DNA of 64,000 nucleotides, taken from positions 370,066 through 434,065 of the forward strand of contig MNCI01007802.1 of the NCBI GenBank assembly GCA_015680685.1. The letters run 5' to 3'. This DNA comes from Gnetum montanum. Lineage: Eukaryota; Streptophyta; Gnetopsida; Gnetales; Gnetaceae. Shown piece after piece: positions 10,354 through 22,261 of the stretch; within the stretch, counting starts at the first letter, position 1, and each line of letters starts with the position of its first letter. Both the position numbers and the translations under genes were made by a program. Under the pieces are notes generated by a model, which had not been told where the DNA came from, did no database searches, and saw only the letters and a program-made list of their open reading frames with translations.

Positions 10354-12500
10354 ATGTCTCTTTCACAATGAAGAAATAATGCATTATATTGTGATAATAT
10401 TCATTGGAGAACTACCAAGATATATGTTAAAGAAAATTAGAGTGACCAACTTCATGTAGGGGTTTCATGTGTTCATGACCACCTTGACGACACTCATGGA
10501 CTACATTCACCTAAGATGGATAATCCTAGAGGAGATGAAATGAGTCCTAGACTAGGAAAGGCCTCAAGGCCTAAGAGCTCCTCAAAATCTAGAAAAGATA
10601 AGGGACTATGGGGAACAACATAGAAGCCATGGCAACACTTCTAGTTCCTTGGCATCCTCCTCCATCCCAATGTCTAGTTCTGAAAAAGATGCATGTGGGT
10701 ATAGAGATGAAGCACAACATTGGCATCAAAATGAAAATAAAAATAGAAATCAAACCCATGAGGGAAATAAAAAATGCCAAAATGAACATAGACAAAATCA
10801 TCACAATCAAATGGTTAGAAATAGAAATTTACATCACAACATGTTTGATGATGATGAACCCTTGTTGGCCACTAAGAGCCTGATGCAAATCACAAAGGTA
10901 GTTAAGATATCTCGTAGGCATCACAAAGAGAGTTTCCTACCTAGGCTTACATGAATAATATTCTTAAATTTGTAGGAGGCTATGATTCAGATCTATAACA
11001 TCATTTACAAGCCTTCAAGGATGCCTATGCTTTCTACAATATTGAAAGTGGATGGAAAAAGCTTAAGCTCTTTTCTAGGACATTAACTAATATAATCGAA
11101 GTATGGTATAGATCATTAAAATAAAATTCAATCTAATGGTGGTTCATAATGTTGGAACTCTTCAACAAGAAATACCAAACCTATGCAAGGGTGTTCAACC
11201 TAAGGAGATAGATCCAAGGATGGAAACAAGAACAACATGAACTCTTGGACATGGCCTTATTATATAGATATGATTTTCTACTAAATAGATGCTTTTGCTA
11301 TGGTTTCTTTAAGAAAAGGAAACTTTTTCACATCATAGATGGGCTTAATTTGAAAGGAGGAAGACCCTTGGGATGTATGCCCTAGGTCAATTATATGAGC
11401 TACAAACCCATTAGATCCAAGAGACTATTTGAGCGTGTGACAAAAGAAGGAGAGATATGCAAATGGGAGAATGCTGAGAAGAATCAATGGGACCCAACTC
11501 TTCAAATGAAGGAGGTCCATATCTATGATAGGGAGAAAGAGGTAGCTCTCAATAAGGTGATTCTGCAATAAACCTTGTTGATGTAGAAGTCTATTGATGA
11601 ACTTGAAGCAAAGTTTAACAGGATGTCAGACTGGATATATGAAAATGTTACAACTCTCATAGAAATGATAGAGAAGAATCTAACACAAAATGAATTAGGT
11701 GATCACAGTAAATATGAAGAAGGACCAAGAAATAGCTAGGAACACTTTTTGACAAATAGGAAAAATAGCTGAAGAAAGTAAGGTTATAGAATCAACCACA
11801 GATGAAGATAATGGATGTGACATCTACATATATGAACATTTGAAGGGCCATTTCCCAGTCTTGTTGCATCTACATGAGTATTGGGTAGGCACATTAAATC
11901 CAAAGTTTGTATAGAAGCACATGCCCAAGATATTTTCTTTTCCACATGGTAATGATAGAGAGTCCCACAACCAATAGTACTATCCTAGGGGTACTCATTA
12001 CTAGCCTCAACACTATCCTTAACTACAATGGAAATAACACAACCATGGTGGAGGCCACACCCAAACTAGCCCTATCCTTGTTACCAGCTAAAACCATATG
12101 GATATTATGTTCAACACCCTATTTCTCCAACTAGTTCTATGTTCTCTACTTCAAATTGCCACTATCACTCTCCCAAGTACCATCAACCCATGACATCTTC
12201 TAAAGGATCACCACCTCATACTTCTTATCATCCATCATAACCTCAATATTCTCATACTCCATCTCATCACATGCCACCACCAATGACATAGGAAGGTTCG
12301 ACACCACAATATCAACAAACAAATGCCACATGTGTTATGAATGTGGATAGAAATGTTGATATCAGTAGGTCTCCATAGCAAACTTGGAAATGTCATTTCT
12401 TTAGAAAGGACCACAAGTGGAAGAAAAACATTCATGGATTGATCACATCATTAAAACCATCACAATGCCAATCAGTGCAATGCCTCATTTGTCATCACCA
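10354..12500 (+). pseudogene. Gag of E2
   Basis: From ATG 10354 the order is: N-terminal low-complexity region with SSSE- and Asn/His-rich stretches, the border word FDDDEPLLATKSLM (10841-10883), the core of Retrotrans_gag type (10960-11400, with the Trp-Tyr pair and the Phe-Asn-Lys-Tyr segment), a coiled segment near 11560-11700, a degenerate knuckle region (GCDIYIYEH near 11815, lacking the second Cys), and the Gln/Pro/Tyr-rich tail (11960-12320). Several frames and stops. It is the longest gag relic lacking a downstream pol. Confidence 0.75.
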
Positions 12501-12571
12501 CTATCCTCTAATCTTACACAAGGGCTACCATCCATTGTTCAACAACAAACCAAAGTAATGAATCTAGTAGT

Positions 12572-12856
12572 ATGGGGAGACAAATGAATCCATGCATACC
12601 ATATTATTCTCAAGAATGCAATCGTGGGCTAGACACTTGCAACGTTTACAAAAATCATACCCTTATCCACTATATGTTTAACAACCAAGTGTGTGAACAA
12701 TCATTTATCTACGTAGCCACCACTAAAGCAAGGGACATCCAATGGCTTAAAAATGGAAGATTACTAGTGTTTTATACATGCATGGATCATAACTATCCAC
12801 TTATTAATTCTTACCATGACCAAATGTTTAATTGTGGGGGAAAGCCCCAATTCTAA
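12572..12856 (+). pseudogene. Pol linker piece of E2
   Basis: Open for 94 codons from 12572. It contains FIYVATTKARDIQWLKN, the same segment that precedes RT in E0 (VYVVATKQEGYQWL). Directly after it comes TTGTGGGGGAAAG (12831), so protease upstream and RT, RNase H and integrase downstream have been removed. It probably never acted as a protein on its own. Confidence 0.6.
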
Positions 12857-14205
12857 CCCTTAGAATTAATAGATGTTTTTCATCTTTTTGTTTTACAATT
12901 TTTTATTATTTTATTATTTATTAATACAATTTTTCCTATCCTTTTCAGCTTTTTCCATTTCTTGTTTTCATTTTCTCTATTATGTAATCTTGCTTGTGAA
13001 TAAAATGATCATGTAGCCCATTGAGATGAGCTTTTCTCTATGTTATCAAGCCATGAGGGACTGATTATTCAGATAGTAAGCCACATCATCCATCCAATCA
13101 TTCCATCAATAAGAGGTTCTTACTCTAGTTATAATGATATTCTTCTACATCATCAAAACTAATAATAAATTCATAATCATTGTTCTTGGATAAAAAAAGT
13201 GTAGAACCAAGGGGGAATACGAAGGGTGTGACATCAAGGGGATTTATGGATTCTTTGTGGTTTCTTTTTTATGTTCTATCATGATTACTTTGGTTGTAGT
13301 TATATCCTTGTATATTTAACAAAAATGGAAGTAAGAGTATCATAAAAGAGCATTAAATGAAATTTTGAAGGACCCACTGGAAATACATGTACCCATGCTT
13401 GAAGGGTGATAGCTTCACATATTTCTTCCTTCTAAAAGAAACAAAAAGCACATACAACAACGTGTCCTAAATAGGCTCCTCCCTTGGACAAAATGCAAGT
13501 GATGTTACTCCTTGTAACTATGGTAGTCTTATGGTTGTTGAACGAAATGATGAAACAATGTGATGCCACTGAATGTGGTTTGTACTTGGTTTGAATCTTG
13601 GAAAGAAGGGCTAATGATTACTTAACCATTAATAACACACAAGGATTCATTGTGCTTATGGTAAGATACCTCATGTTCCACTTTCTACAATTATTTCTAC
13701 TATCCATCTCATTTCACTATTTGAATGATCCTACCTTGTGGTTTTGTGTAACATGGAGATATTTTCTAAAACTAGTGGTTTTAACATGTGTGTTTTGTTT
13801 CATAGGTATGCATTGCATTTAGCCCCTTTAGTGCGTACAAAAATTTTTAGGTGTGGTTATACTAGGGCATAATAAGCTAGAGCCTACTTTGGGGAGGATC
13901 CACTTATGTAACTATTCTGACTTGTACTTGTGTGCATAACCACATCATTCTTCACCTTCCAAGAGCTTCATTGCTAAATTTTATACTTTCCCTTATCACG
14001 TAAATTGATATGTTTCACATCATTGGCATAATACCGATTTTCTTGCATCTTCCTAAGCTTTTAATGTTGATGACTCTTTCTTCTAACACTTCTAGTGCCT
14101 AAAATTGATTTCCTACTTACCCTAGGACTATGGACCTAACCTTAAATCTTTAACCCAATCATAGAGATTTCTTTTTCATAATTAGTTGTTCCATTTAATG
14201 CATAT
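12857..14205 (+). other. Noncoding spacer of E2
   Basis: T-rich start, then GGGTGTGACATCAAGGGG near 13225 and ACTTTGGGGAGGATCCACTT near 13888, the latter also in E1 (1229) and E3 (7990). It is more diverged than the E3 and E4 spacers. No coding frame is convincing. Confidence 0.55.
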
Positions 14206-14480
14206 TTGTGGACCCCGATATTTACTACTCAATATTGGGTCGACGTCAACATTAGATACCCGATATAAGGTCTTACAAAACTATATATATGGTCCACATG
14301 GTGCCCAAAAATCCATTCTCTTCATTTGCAACTAGGGGATTTTTTCAAATTTTCCTTTACAACTCAAAGCTCTATGGAACCAAGTTCTACTTGTGATATT
14401 TGGCTCTCTATCACTCTAATTTCTATGCCATTTAAACTTATTTGAACTAGGAGTGTTCTAGTTAGTCATGGGGGGTGCTT
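14205..14480 (+). promoter_or_regulatory. Internal U3-like block of E2
   Basis: Between spacer and ORF3 lies CGATATTTACTACTCAATAT, then TTAGATACCCGATATAAGG, then the TATA-like CTATATATATGG at 14282. The U3 of the same element's LTR (17775-17830) is built of the same words (CAGATACCCAATGTTGGGTC). TTAGTCATGGGGGG follows at 14460. This looks like a second promoter driving ORF3, or a relic of an internal LTR. Confidence 0.5.
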
Positions 14481-14844
14481 GCATGGGAAACTTGTAAAAT
14501 TTTTTCCAAAATTTACTATTGCTCGAAAGATATTATAATGGTAAGAGTGTTAAAAACCTTAAGCATGGTAATGAAAAATTAATTGTATCAAAGCCAAAAA
14601 AATTAAATTTTCCACCCAATGAAGAATAATCATCATAATAAGCCATACATAAGAAAAAAAGGAACCAACTGCAGAATGTCATAAAAGAAGATAAACACTT
14701 TTTGGGGTATTTTTCTTAAAATTTTTCTAACTCTACAATTATATGAACTAAAAGACTTAATGGACATTAGGTCATGACTAAGGTATAAACCTATTAATGA
14801 AAAATAACAACATCTTATTAACATATTATTTTTGATTGATTGTG

Positions 14845-17558
14845 ATGTCCCCAAAAAGTGGTGCACAAGGATAACCTTTGTAGCAAACAGCCAAATGCCC
14901 AAGAGGTGGTAGGGGCCAACAAGGATGGCATGCGAAGCATGAAGAGTAGGAAGCACAATCCTTTAGCATCCATCAAGAGGCTCTTGCTACTAGTTAGTCA
15001 GTCCAAGGAGAGGTTGCAGAATCCAAAGCTCTTATGTAACGACAACACTTCATGCCTGATGTTGCTTGTGGAATGCCTTCAGCCCATTCAATAAAAATCC
15101 ATGTTGATCATGTTCATCATAGAGATGAATTTCAGCCTATTTATGAAGTTTTCTCCAAAGGTGGTTCAAACGTAAATTTAGGTGTTACCCCTATGGCCCA
15201 TTCTTTTAGACAGTGGTGAGTGGTATCTTGGAAAAACATACCAATTTTGGCACAACAAAGAAGAAGGAATCACTGTCAACATATATAGAGTCAATGTTTC
15301 ATTCTTGGTCAAAGTAATTATTTAAGCTCTTAATCTACCAAATGAGGGGGCTAAGTTAGCCCATCTATCCACAAGATCTATTCCAAACAATAGAAAGTTG
15401 TGGCTAAGGTAGGCATATGACAAGGATGATAAAACATATAATGAATTGACTCTGGAGGAGAAGACCTATTTCAAGATAGGGACATATCATCTCTTTCCCA
15501 CAAAAGGGCTCAATAGGATCCCCATGTATGTGGCTAGGGGAAGTACCATACTAATGGGTAAATACATGGCCAACCTTCCCCAGTTATACTACATACAAAT
15601 TCAAAAGTGGTTTGAAGAGAAGAAGGCAAGAAAGCCAACACTTCCATTTCCTTACCTCATTTGGAAGCTATGTAAGCATGATGGAATCCTGAGGTACATA
15701 AATGATATCCCTAAGAAGGATTAGAAAACTTCCTTCATTGAATTGCTTAAACTAGCAGCACCAAGAAAAGACCTTGATATGGAGCAATATCTACATAAGG
15801 AAGCATAACTTGAGAAAGAAGTAGAATAAGAGCTTGAATAACATCATGAGCCATAAGTTCCACATCCACTGCCATAAGACTATAGGTCAATAATGAATAA
15901 TTTATAGAAGATTTTTGAAATACTTAGTTGAAAAAGCAGAGAGGAATTCAACCTCTTTAGAGTCATCAATGATGCCATGTAGCCCACTATTTTGGTAGAT
16001 CGAACAAGGGGGAAAATCTTGTTGCGTCAAATCTCTAGTAATGCTACATCCTTCCAAGTGATGCTTGAGATAGGGGAAGGTGCCACAGTAGTGGTCATGC
16101 AACATTAAGATGTAGCAGGTGCAATAGAGGTGATAATAGATTACATTAAAGAGTCTTTCAATGTGCTTGTTATACCTTTAGTTGATTTGACTAGGACTAG
16201 AGACATGAAAATGCTTGTTGGCACTTCAATAAATCCTATAGATCATGAGGATGTGCTAGATCAATTACTATAGATAAGATAAGTAATGACCACCTTGTTT
16301 AACATCCCTAGTGATGTCACTGCAAGATAATTAGACCTCATCACTACTAAAGGGAAGTTGATCATGGTTGAGGTTAGGGAGAAACACATAGAGGCTGAAG
16401 TGCAACATTTGCAACAAGAGCTGGCCACCTTGAGAGATAAAAGGTGGGACCCTACCAAATTCATTGCACTTGACTAGCTAGACCTATTCAGAACAAAGTA
16501 ACTAAATCAGTTGATCAAGGAGAACAAAGTTGTAGAGTAGAAAAATAAGAATGTAGTTTGAAATGCCTTTGCTACAGAAGTGCAATCTTATGCTCATAAA
16601 AAGACACTAACCACTACTCAGTAGGAAAATAAGAAACTTGCTATAGAGAACACAAGGTTGATCATCATTGAAAAAAAAGAATGTTCTAGAAGAAAGTGTC
16701 CATCAATTAAGAGAATAATTGATGAGGATCAACTAGGATATTAGCAAATTGGCTAGAAGAAAGAAAACCCTCTCAATGGAGGAGGTCTACGCTATTTGAG
16801 AAAAGTTTGTAATAGAAATAATCTCATGCTAGAATGAGGCCAAGAAACATAAAAAAACTAAAATAACACTTCTAGGACTAGGTAGGCATGTACAAGTAGA
16901 TAAACAAAAAAGAAATCTAGATGGATAAATCCCACATTGGGTCCATGATAGCATAGAATCCTGATTAGTAGCCAATTCTGGATAGTTATGCATTAGTCCA
17001 TCAAGTAAATGTGAAGAATAAAGACCTATAGATCAAGGATTTGAAAGAATACATGGTTTTGGCTAACCTCATATATGCAAACCTTTCCATGTTAGCAACA
17101 GGTCATCCTAGAAGTGAGTTGGAGAAATAGGTAGCAACTACCTATGCATTATATGAGAAAGAGTTTGTAGATAGAAAAGGTACATTGTAAAAACTTCACA
17201 TAGCAAGCTCAAAACTTGAGGTGGTTAAATCTTAATACCATGGACAAAAGGATGTTGCCACAGAATTAGCCTAGAGATTAATAGATCATCATGACTTAAA
17301 AGAAAAGGCTAGGGCCTTTGAGGAGGAATGACAATAGTTTGTGGCTTGGTACGTGAAGGCCAATAAAATGTTCTCATAGCTATCATGTCCTTGGATGTGC
17401 CAGCACTAGCACACATTGGTTTAGTAGCCTAGATGGTACAAGATCCAAAGACAAAAGAAGAGAAGTTGCAACCACTCCTCAACTATTACAACTTTTAGAA
17501 GCTTGGCGATGAAGGGAAGCAACTGATGGAGGAGCCACCACCTCTAGGAACTACATGA
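14845..17558 (+). pseudogene. ORF3 of E2, about 905 codons, function unknown
   Basis: The frame starts at ATG 14845 (MSPKSGAQG) and can be followed, with stops and shifts, to a Pro-rich end (EEPPPLGTT, stop 17556-17558). At 15446-15722 it is open: a segment with TYHLFPTKGLNRIPMYVARG, a Tyr-rich part and FPYLIWKLCKHDGI. The last motif resembles the FP-x-LI-x-LC signature of the 'plant transposon protein' found in Athila-type and other plant elements. The C-terminal half is rich in Lys, Glu and Leu and looks coiled-coil. I see no signal peptide or membrane segment, so 'envelope' is not supported. Confidence 0.6.
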
Positions 17559-17644
17559 GCTTCCCCGATTTTGTGGCTTGTGATGTTATGTCCAAATTTT
17601 TGTAAAACACTATTGTGGCATGTTGGAGTCCATTTTTTTATTTG

Positions 17645-17750
17645 ATTATTTGAGTCAGTTAATAATTCCATACCTTCTTGATATTTTGTAAAGAACTTGT
17701 TCCTCATTTTGTTTAACTTGAGGGTGAGCTTTCATCCAGTTGTGGGGATA
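17645..17750 (+). promoter_or_regulatory. 3' UTR and primer site of E2
   Basis: GAGTCAGTTAATAATTCCAT ... GAGGGTGAGCTTTCATCCAGT, then GTGGGGATA before TGATGAG. Same segment as in E1, E3 and E4. Confidence 0.7.
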
Positions 17751-18636
17751 TGATGAGTCATGATTTATGTAGCTCTAATATTGGATACCTAATATATGAG
17801 CTATAATATCAGATACCCAATGTTGGGTCCTAGGAAATAATGTCAAATATCCAATATCATCTCCTCCATGATAGCCTATAAATACAACACTTAGATGCAT
17901 GGTTGGAACATAGTTTAGATTTTAGATTTCAATTAGCTTTTTTCTAGATTTTTGATTTCCCATTCTATTGTCCCTAGTACATGCCAGCAGTGTGATGTTT
18001 GTAATTTTATGACATTCTTATTTGAGTGTGACGTACTTGGACATGTTACATGACCAGAAATAAAGATCAAGATTCCTTCTATCATTACAACATCCACATA
18101 GATTTATTATTATCTTAATTGTTTAATTATTTAATTTTTTTCTTTAGTTAATGTTTCAATTTACTACTATTTACAATTCCTATCATTAAGAAAAATGAGC
18201 ATGACTAACTACAAGTGCTTAAGTGTAATTACTTGGTAACCCAACAGTGTATCATTTGGTAAGCCCAGTGACATATGCTTGGTAATCCAAGTAGTAGCTA
18301 TGCGAAGTTCAAGGTGTGTACAGATGATTAGGAATCGATATTCATTGCACGTAGGCTAGTTTAGATTTTACTTTCCACTATTTATTAGCTTAATTAATTT
18401 CTCTCTTTATTATCATTAGGAGTAGCTAAGGATTAGGAAACACCAATCACATGTCTCACTTTGGACTAAATCATACATGGCAATGCTACCACTAGTCCAA
18501 GTGGGAAGATAGCAAACTCTAATTAAAGCATAAAAATTTAGATGCACAACTAGTCCTATCCATAGAATTTGATAAGATCATGCATGAACACTTGTGACTT
18601 GTATGGTTGGGCATAGGGGTACCTAGCCACTCATCA
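17751..18636 (+). repeat. 3' LTR of E2
   Basis: 886 bp, TGATGAGTCATGATTTATG to TAGCCACTCATCA. TATA box CTATAAATAC near 17877. It aligns with the two parts of the 5' LTR and is followed by CATGC, the target duplication. Confidence 0.88.
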
Positions 18637-18835
18637 CATGCTATTAAAAATTAGATAAAAGTAGGTAATCTTCCTAGGAAGAGAACAAATTTTAACTGTC
18701 CCCTCAGGTATTTGCAAATCATAAGGAATAGTCCATTTGAGGTTTTATTAGACTTAGGTTCTAGATTGAACTTGATCTCTTAAGAAATGTACCAGGCCTA
18801 GAACCTTCTACCATTAAAGAAGTATTGATGAGTGT
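18637..18835 (+). pseudogene. Protease fragment of split element E0
   Basis: The frame reads IKNWIKVGNLPR-like sequence then LLDLGSRLNLIS near 18748-18783, the retropepsin active-site region (usual DSG or DSS; here DLG). It continues 3426 on the left, as the unbroken copy in E7 (62040-62165) shows, and stops at AGTAT where E4 entered. Confidence 0.8.
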
Positions 18836-19771
18836 CAATGTGTCATGTTGATGAGCCCCATTGACATGCCCTTGTTGATAGGCCTCTATTGATGGGGCCC
18901 TACTTATGTGGTGTTGCCACATCAATGGGGCCATGTCAACGTAGTGTTTGATACATTGACAAGCCCTCGTCGATGTAGTACTATAGCAAAAACTATAAAT
19001 ACAAGCTCCTAGTCATGTAGTACAATAGAAAATTGATAGCAGTAGCTAAACTCTTGTAATTTTTATATTTGAAAGTTAGAATATTTCTCCCAAAGTGCCT
19101 GTAGTAGGAGTCATTGAGTGTACAAATATTTATTCAAGAATTTTTATACCTGAGCACAACAATATCTACTGCAATAAATATGAGCTTCTTTAAAAACCTT
19201 GCAGCATTCTAGATAGTTTAGATGTTTCATTCATGCATTTAATGGTTTAGGCTATTTAATTAATGTTTTCTCATGATTAAGATAATTAATTAAGATAATA
19301 TAGATAGATTAAATACATAAGTATAACCAATTCAAGTATAACACATATTCTCTTGGTGATCCTAACAGTATTATTTCTTAGTGTGCCTAGTAGCGTAGTG
19401 CTTGGTAACTCAGTAGTGGATACGTGGGTTTAGGGCATGTATGGAAAGTGGGATTAGATGCTTATGTTAGGAATAGTTAGAGATCAATTAGTTAGTTAAA
19501 TTAAATTAGTCAATAAATTACTCCATTTCTCTCTTTAAGTATCAAAATCATAAAACATAAAATGATAAAAATCATATGTCTCAATAACACTTAATCATAC
19601 CTTTGTATTTCACAAGTGTAATTGGGAAGAAAAAAATGACCTTTAGATCAATATTCACTTCTTAGAAGACTAGTGCATCAAAAACTAAAGAGTCCATAGA
19701 ATTTGATTGGATTGTGCATGAATGCTTGTGATTCATATGGTTGGGCATAGGGGTACCTTGACTAGTTATCA
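18836..19771 (+). repeat. 5' LTR of E4
   Basis: 936 bp, TGATGAGTGTCAATGTGTCA to GACTAGTTATCA. U3 contains several copies of a GATGAGGCCCCATTGACAT-like word in both directions (18845-18975). TATA box CTATAAATACAAG near 18992. Confidence 0.88.
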
Positions 19772-19795
19772 TTGGTGTTGTTTCCAGGAACTCTA
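19772..19795 (+). promoter_or_regulatory. Primer binding site of E4
   Basis: TTGGTGTTGTTTCCAGGAAC directly after the LTR, a decayed tRNA-Asp-type site. Confidence 0.72.
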
Positions 19796-19921
19796 TTTGT
19801 TGAAATGTATGCTATCTATGTTTAGTGAATATCATTAATATCATTGGATGAACCTCAAGGTCAACATCACCCCTATATTTCATAATTACAAAAGGCACAC
19901 TGATACTTTATTTTTTGTAAA

Positions 19922-22225
19922 ATGTCTTCTTCTCGTAGGCATGATGATGTAAACTACTAGTTCCATAAGAGTGAAAAGTGATATATACTCATCTAGATGA
20001 GTTTGTGTCTGATTTCACCTTCATCCTAGATCAGGATGAGCAACTATAATGGCATGATATGGAAGGAAACATTGTACTACCTCCCAATTGATCTATGCCT
20101 GGGATGTTGCTTCAAACTCTAAAAAAGTTAAGCATCTCATATCTTCAAGAGGAATATGTTATGAATGGTTATGACACTTGGGACTATTGTTCCATTAAAA
20201 CATAATATAGGCAAGATCAACATCAGGAGAGGCATCATGAGGATGCAATGGGAAAATAGTTCACAAATCCCTTGTTCTTACTAAACTAAGGTAACAATGA
20301 GGACCCTACCTTTGAGGGCTCTCAGGATGAAGATTATCTACCCTTTGTTACTGGTGATGAGGGTGTGGCCTTGAATTTACATTCTGCAATCCACAATTTA
20401 GGTTTAGGGAAAGATGGTAGTCAAGGAAAAGGATCAAGTAAGCATGAAAATGATAGGAAACATGATGAATGTGGCTGTGATAACCAAGGAGAAATTGGTA
20501 GATTTCATGATGGAGGTAGTTCTCCTCCCTCTTCACCCTCTTCATTTTCATCTACTTCTTCTTCCTTCTCTTCTAATTCTAAAACACATCATAGAAAGAA
20601 TAACTATGATGGAGGTGAGCATTGATAAAATAATACTAATCACTATGTCCACAATAATCAAAGGGGTAATAAAGGACATCATTGAAAACAATGAAATCAT
20701 GATGATGATGAACCTCTATTGGCAACTCAAAGCATGCTAACATTGTAGAGGTAGTTAAGATTCCAACTAGGCATGTGAAAGATAGTTGGATTAAGCACTT
20801 AGACATGAATAATACCCCAAGGTTTGAGAAGATATAACTCTAATCTATAGACACATCTACAAGCTTTCCATGACACCTGTGCCTTGTAGAACATTGAAAA
20901 TAATTGGCAAAAACTCAAACTCTTCCCCAGGACACTCATCAAAGAGGCTAAAAGTTGGTACTAGTCCTTGGAGTTGGAATCTCTCCATAGATGGAGTATC
21001 ATGATGGAACTATTTAATGACAAATATCAGAAGTACTTTAGAGTGTTCAATTTGAGAAGGAAAATCTAAGGCTATAAATAGGGAACACATGAACCCTTAG
21101 ATGTTGCCATGGGTAGATATTATTCTCTCTTACACCAATGCCCTAGCCATGATTATTCTCAAAGGGAATAGCTCTACCACATCATACATGGGCTCCTAGT
21201 AGAAAATAGGAGAACTCTTAGGGTTTACACCCAAGGGAGATTGTCCAAAATAAAAGCTCATCAAATTCAAAGGTTGATAGAGTAGGTAGTAAAAGAAGAA
21301 GATGAGTTGCAAAAAAAGGGAAAGTATTAAAGAATATAATAGGGAGCCTTCCATAAGAAAAAGAGAGGTCTGATTCTATGACAAGGAGGAGTCACCACTT
21401 GATGAAGTGGTGAATAGGAAAACCTTACCCATAGAAAAATCTATTTATGATATTTTAGCAAAGGTTAATAAAATATGGAACTATTTGAATGAAAATTTCC
21501 AAATTACTATGAAGAGTGTTGAAGCATCCAAAGAGAAAAATAGTGATCATGACTATAGGAGGTAGAAAGAAGCTAAATGTGCCTATTATAGGGCTAAGGG
21601 AAAAGGTACTGCAGTAGAAGAGGTTGTAGAGATAGACTCCAAAGATGATGGTGGTTGTGACATTTTTCAATATGAACATCTGAAGGAATGTTTTCCTATG
21701 GTGTCACACTTACAAGAGTCTAGGGTGTACTTATTGAATCCATGACTAGCAAGGAGGAAAGCACCCAGATGATTACCTTATCTTCAAGGCAATTTGAAGT
21801 AGTTACACTAGCAACAACAAGCTTACTACCCAAGTGGAGCTCCACCATGACCATATGACCAGTATCAATAGTGGCACCAATCACAGTCATTGAGAATGCC
21901 ACTACTAAAGTAGCAGTGCCCTTACAAGCAACTAGATCCATACAAGTACTATGTTTAGCAATCCATCTCTCCATGAAGTTCTGCAAGTCATGCCTCATTT
22001 CAACTTCACTATTACCCTCAAAAGTACCATTGAACACATTCATCATCTACTTAAAGAAAGAATCCATATCCAAATCATCCTCTACATCCATCTACACACA
22101 TCCCTTCATCCTCAATCTAGTTACATCCTACTCTATTCATGTAGGGTGAAATTCTCCCACAACAGCAAAAATAAGATGCTACGAGGGTTGTACATTCACA
22201 ACCAACCTTCCAATCAAGTGGTTTA
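19922..22225 (+). pseudogene. Gag of E4
   Basis: ATG 19922 (MSSSRRHDD) matches MSSFHRHDD of E6 and MSSYHRDDD of E7. Order: N-terminal region; low-complexity segment open at 20365-20622 with PPSSPSSFSSTSSSFSSNS; border word near 20705; structural core about 20770-21340; coiled part to 21500; CDIFQYEH relic of a knuckle near 21658; Gln/Pro/Tyr-rich tail 21780-22150. Many stops. Gag would build the particle. Confidence 0.78.
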
Positions 22226-22261
22226 GATAATAAATACAAGAAATAACTCTACTTTAGAATC

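Larger units (their letters stand above)
3427..18636 (+). mobile_element. Non-autonomous Ty3/gypsy element E2, interrupted by E3
   Basis: The element has LTRs at both ends and the target duplication CATGC at 3422-3426 and 18637-18641. After removal of E3 (3938-9896 plus one CTTGG copy) it is about 9.2 kb. Order: 5' LTR, primer site, gag, short pol linker, spacer, U3-like block, ORF3, primer site, 3' LTR. Protease, RT, RNase H and integrase are absent between gag and the spacer, so it must have used enzymes from a relative. The first few bases of the 5' LTR are lost. Confidence 0.85.

Noticed and set aside
10589-10954. Several overlapping small genes on both strands
   Set aside because: They are alternative frames of the low-complexity N-terminal part of the E2 gag.
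15446-15724. Host gene of 92 codons
   Set aside because: It is an open stretch inside ORF3 of E2, in line with sequence on both sides and with E4.
20348-20740. Small genes on both strands in E4
   Set aside because: They are shadows of the Ser/Pro-rich gag segment in other frames.
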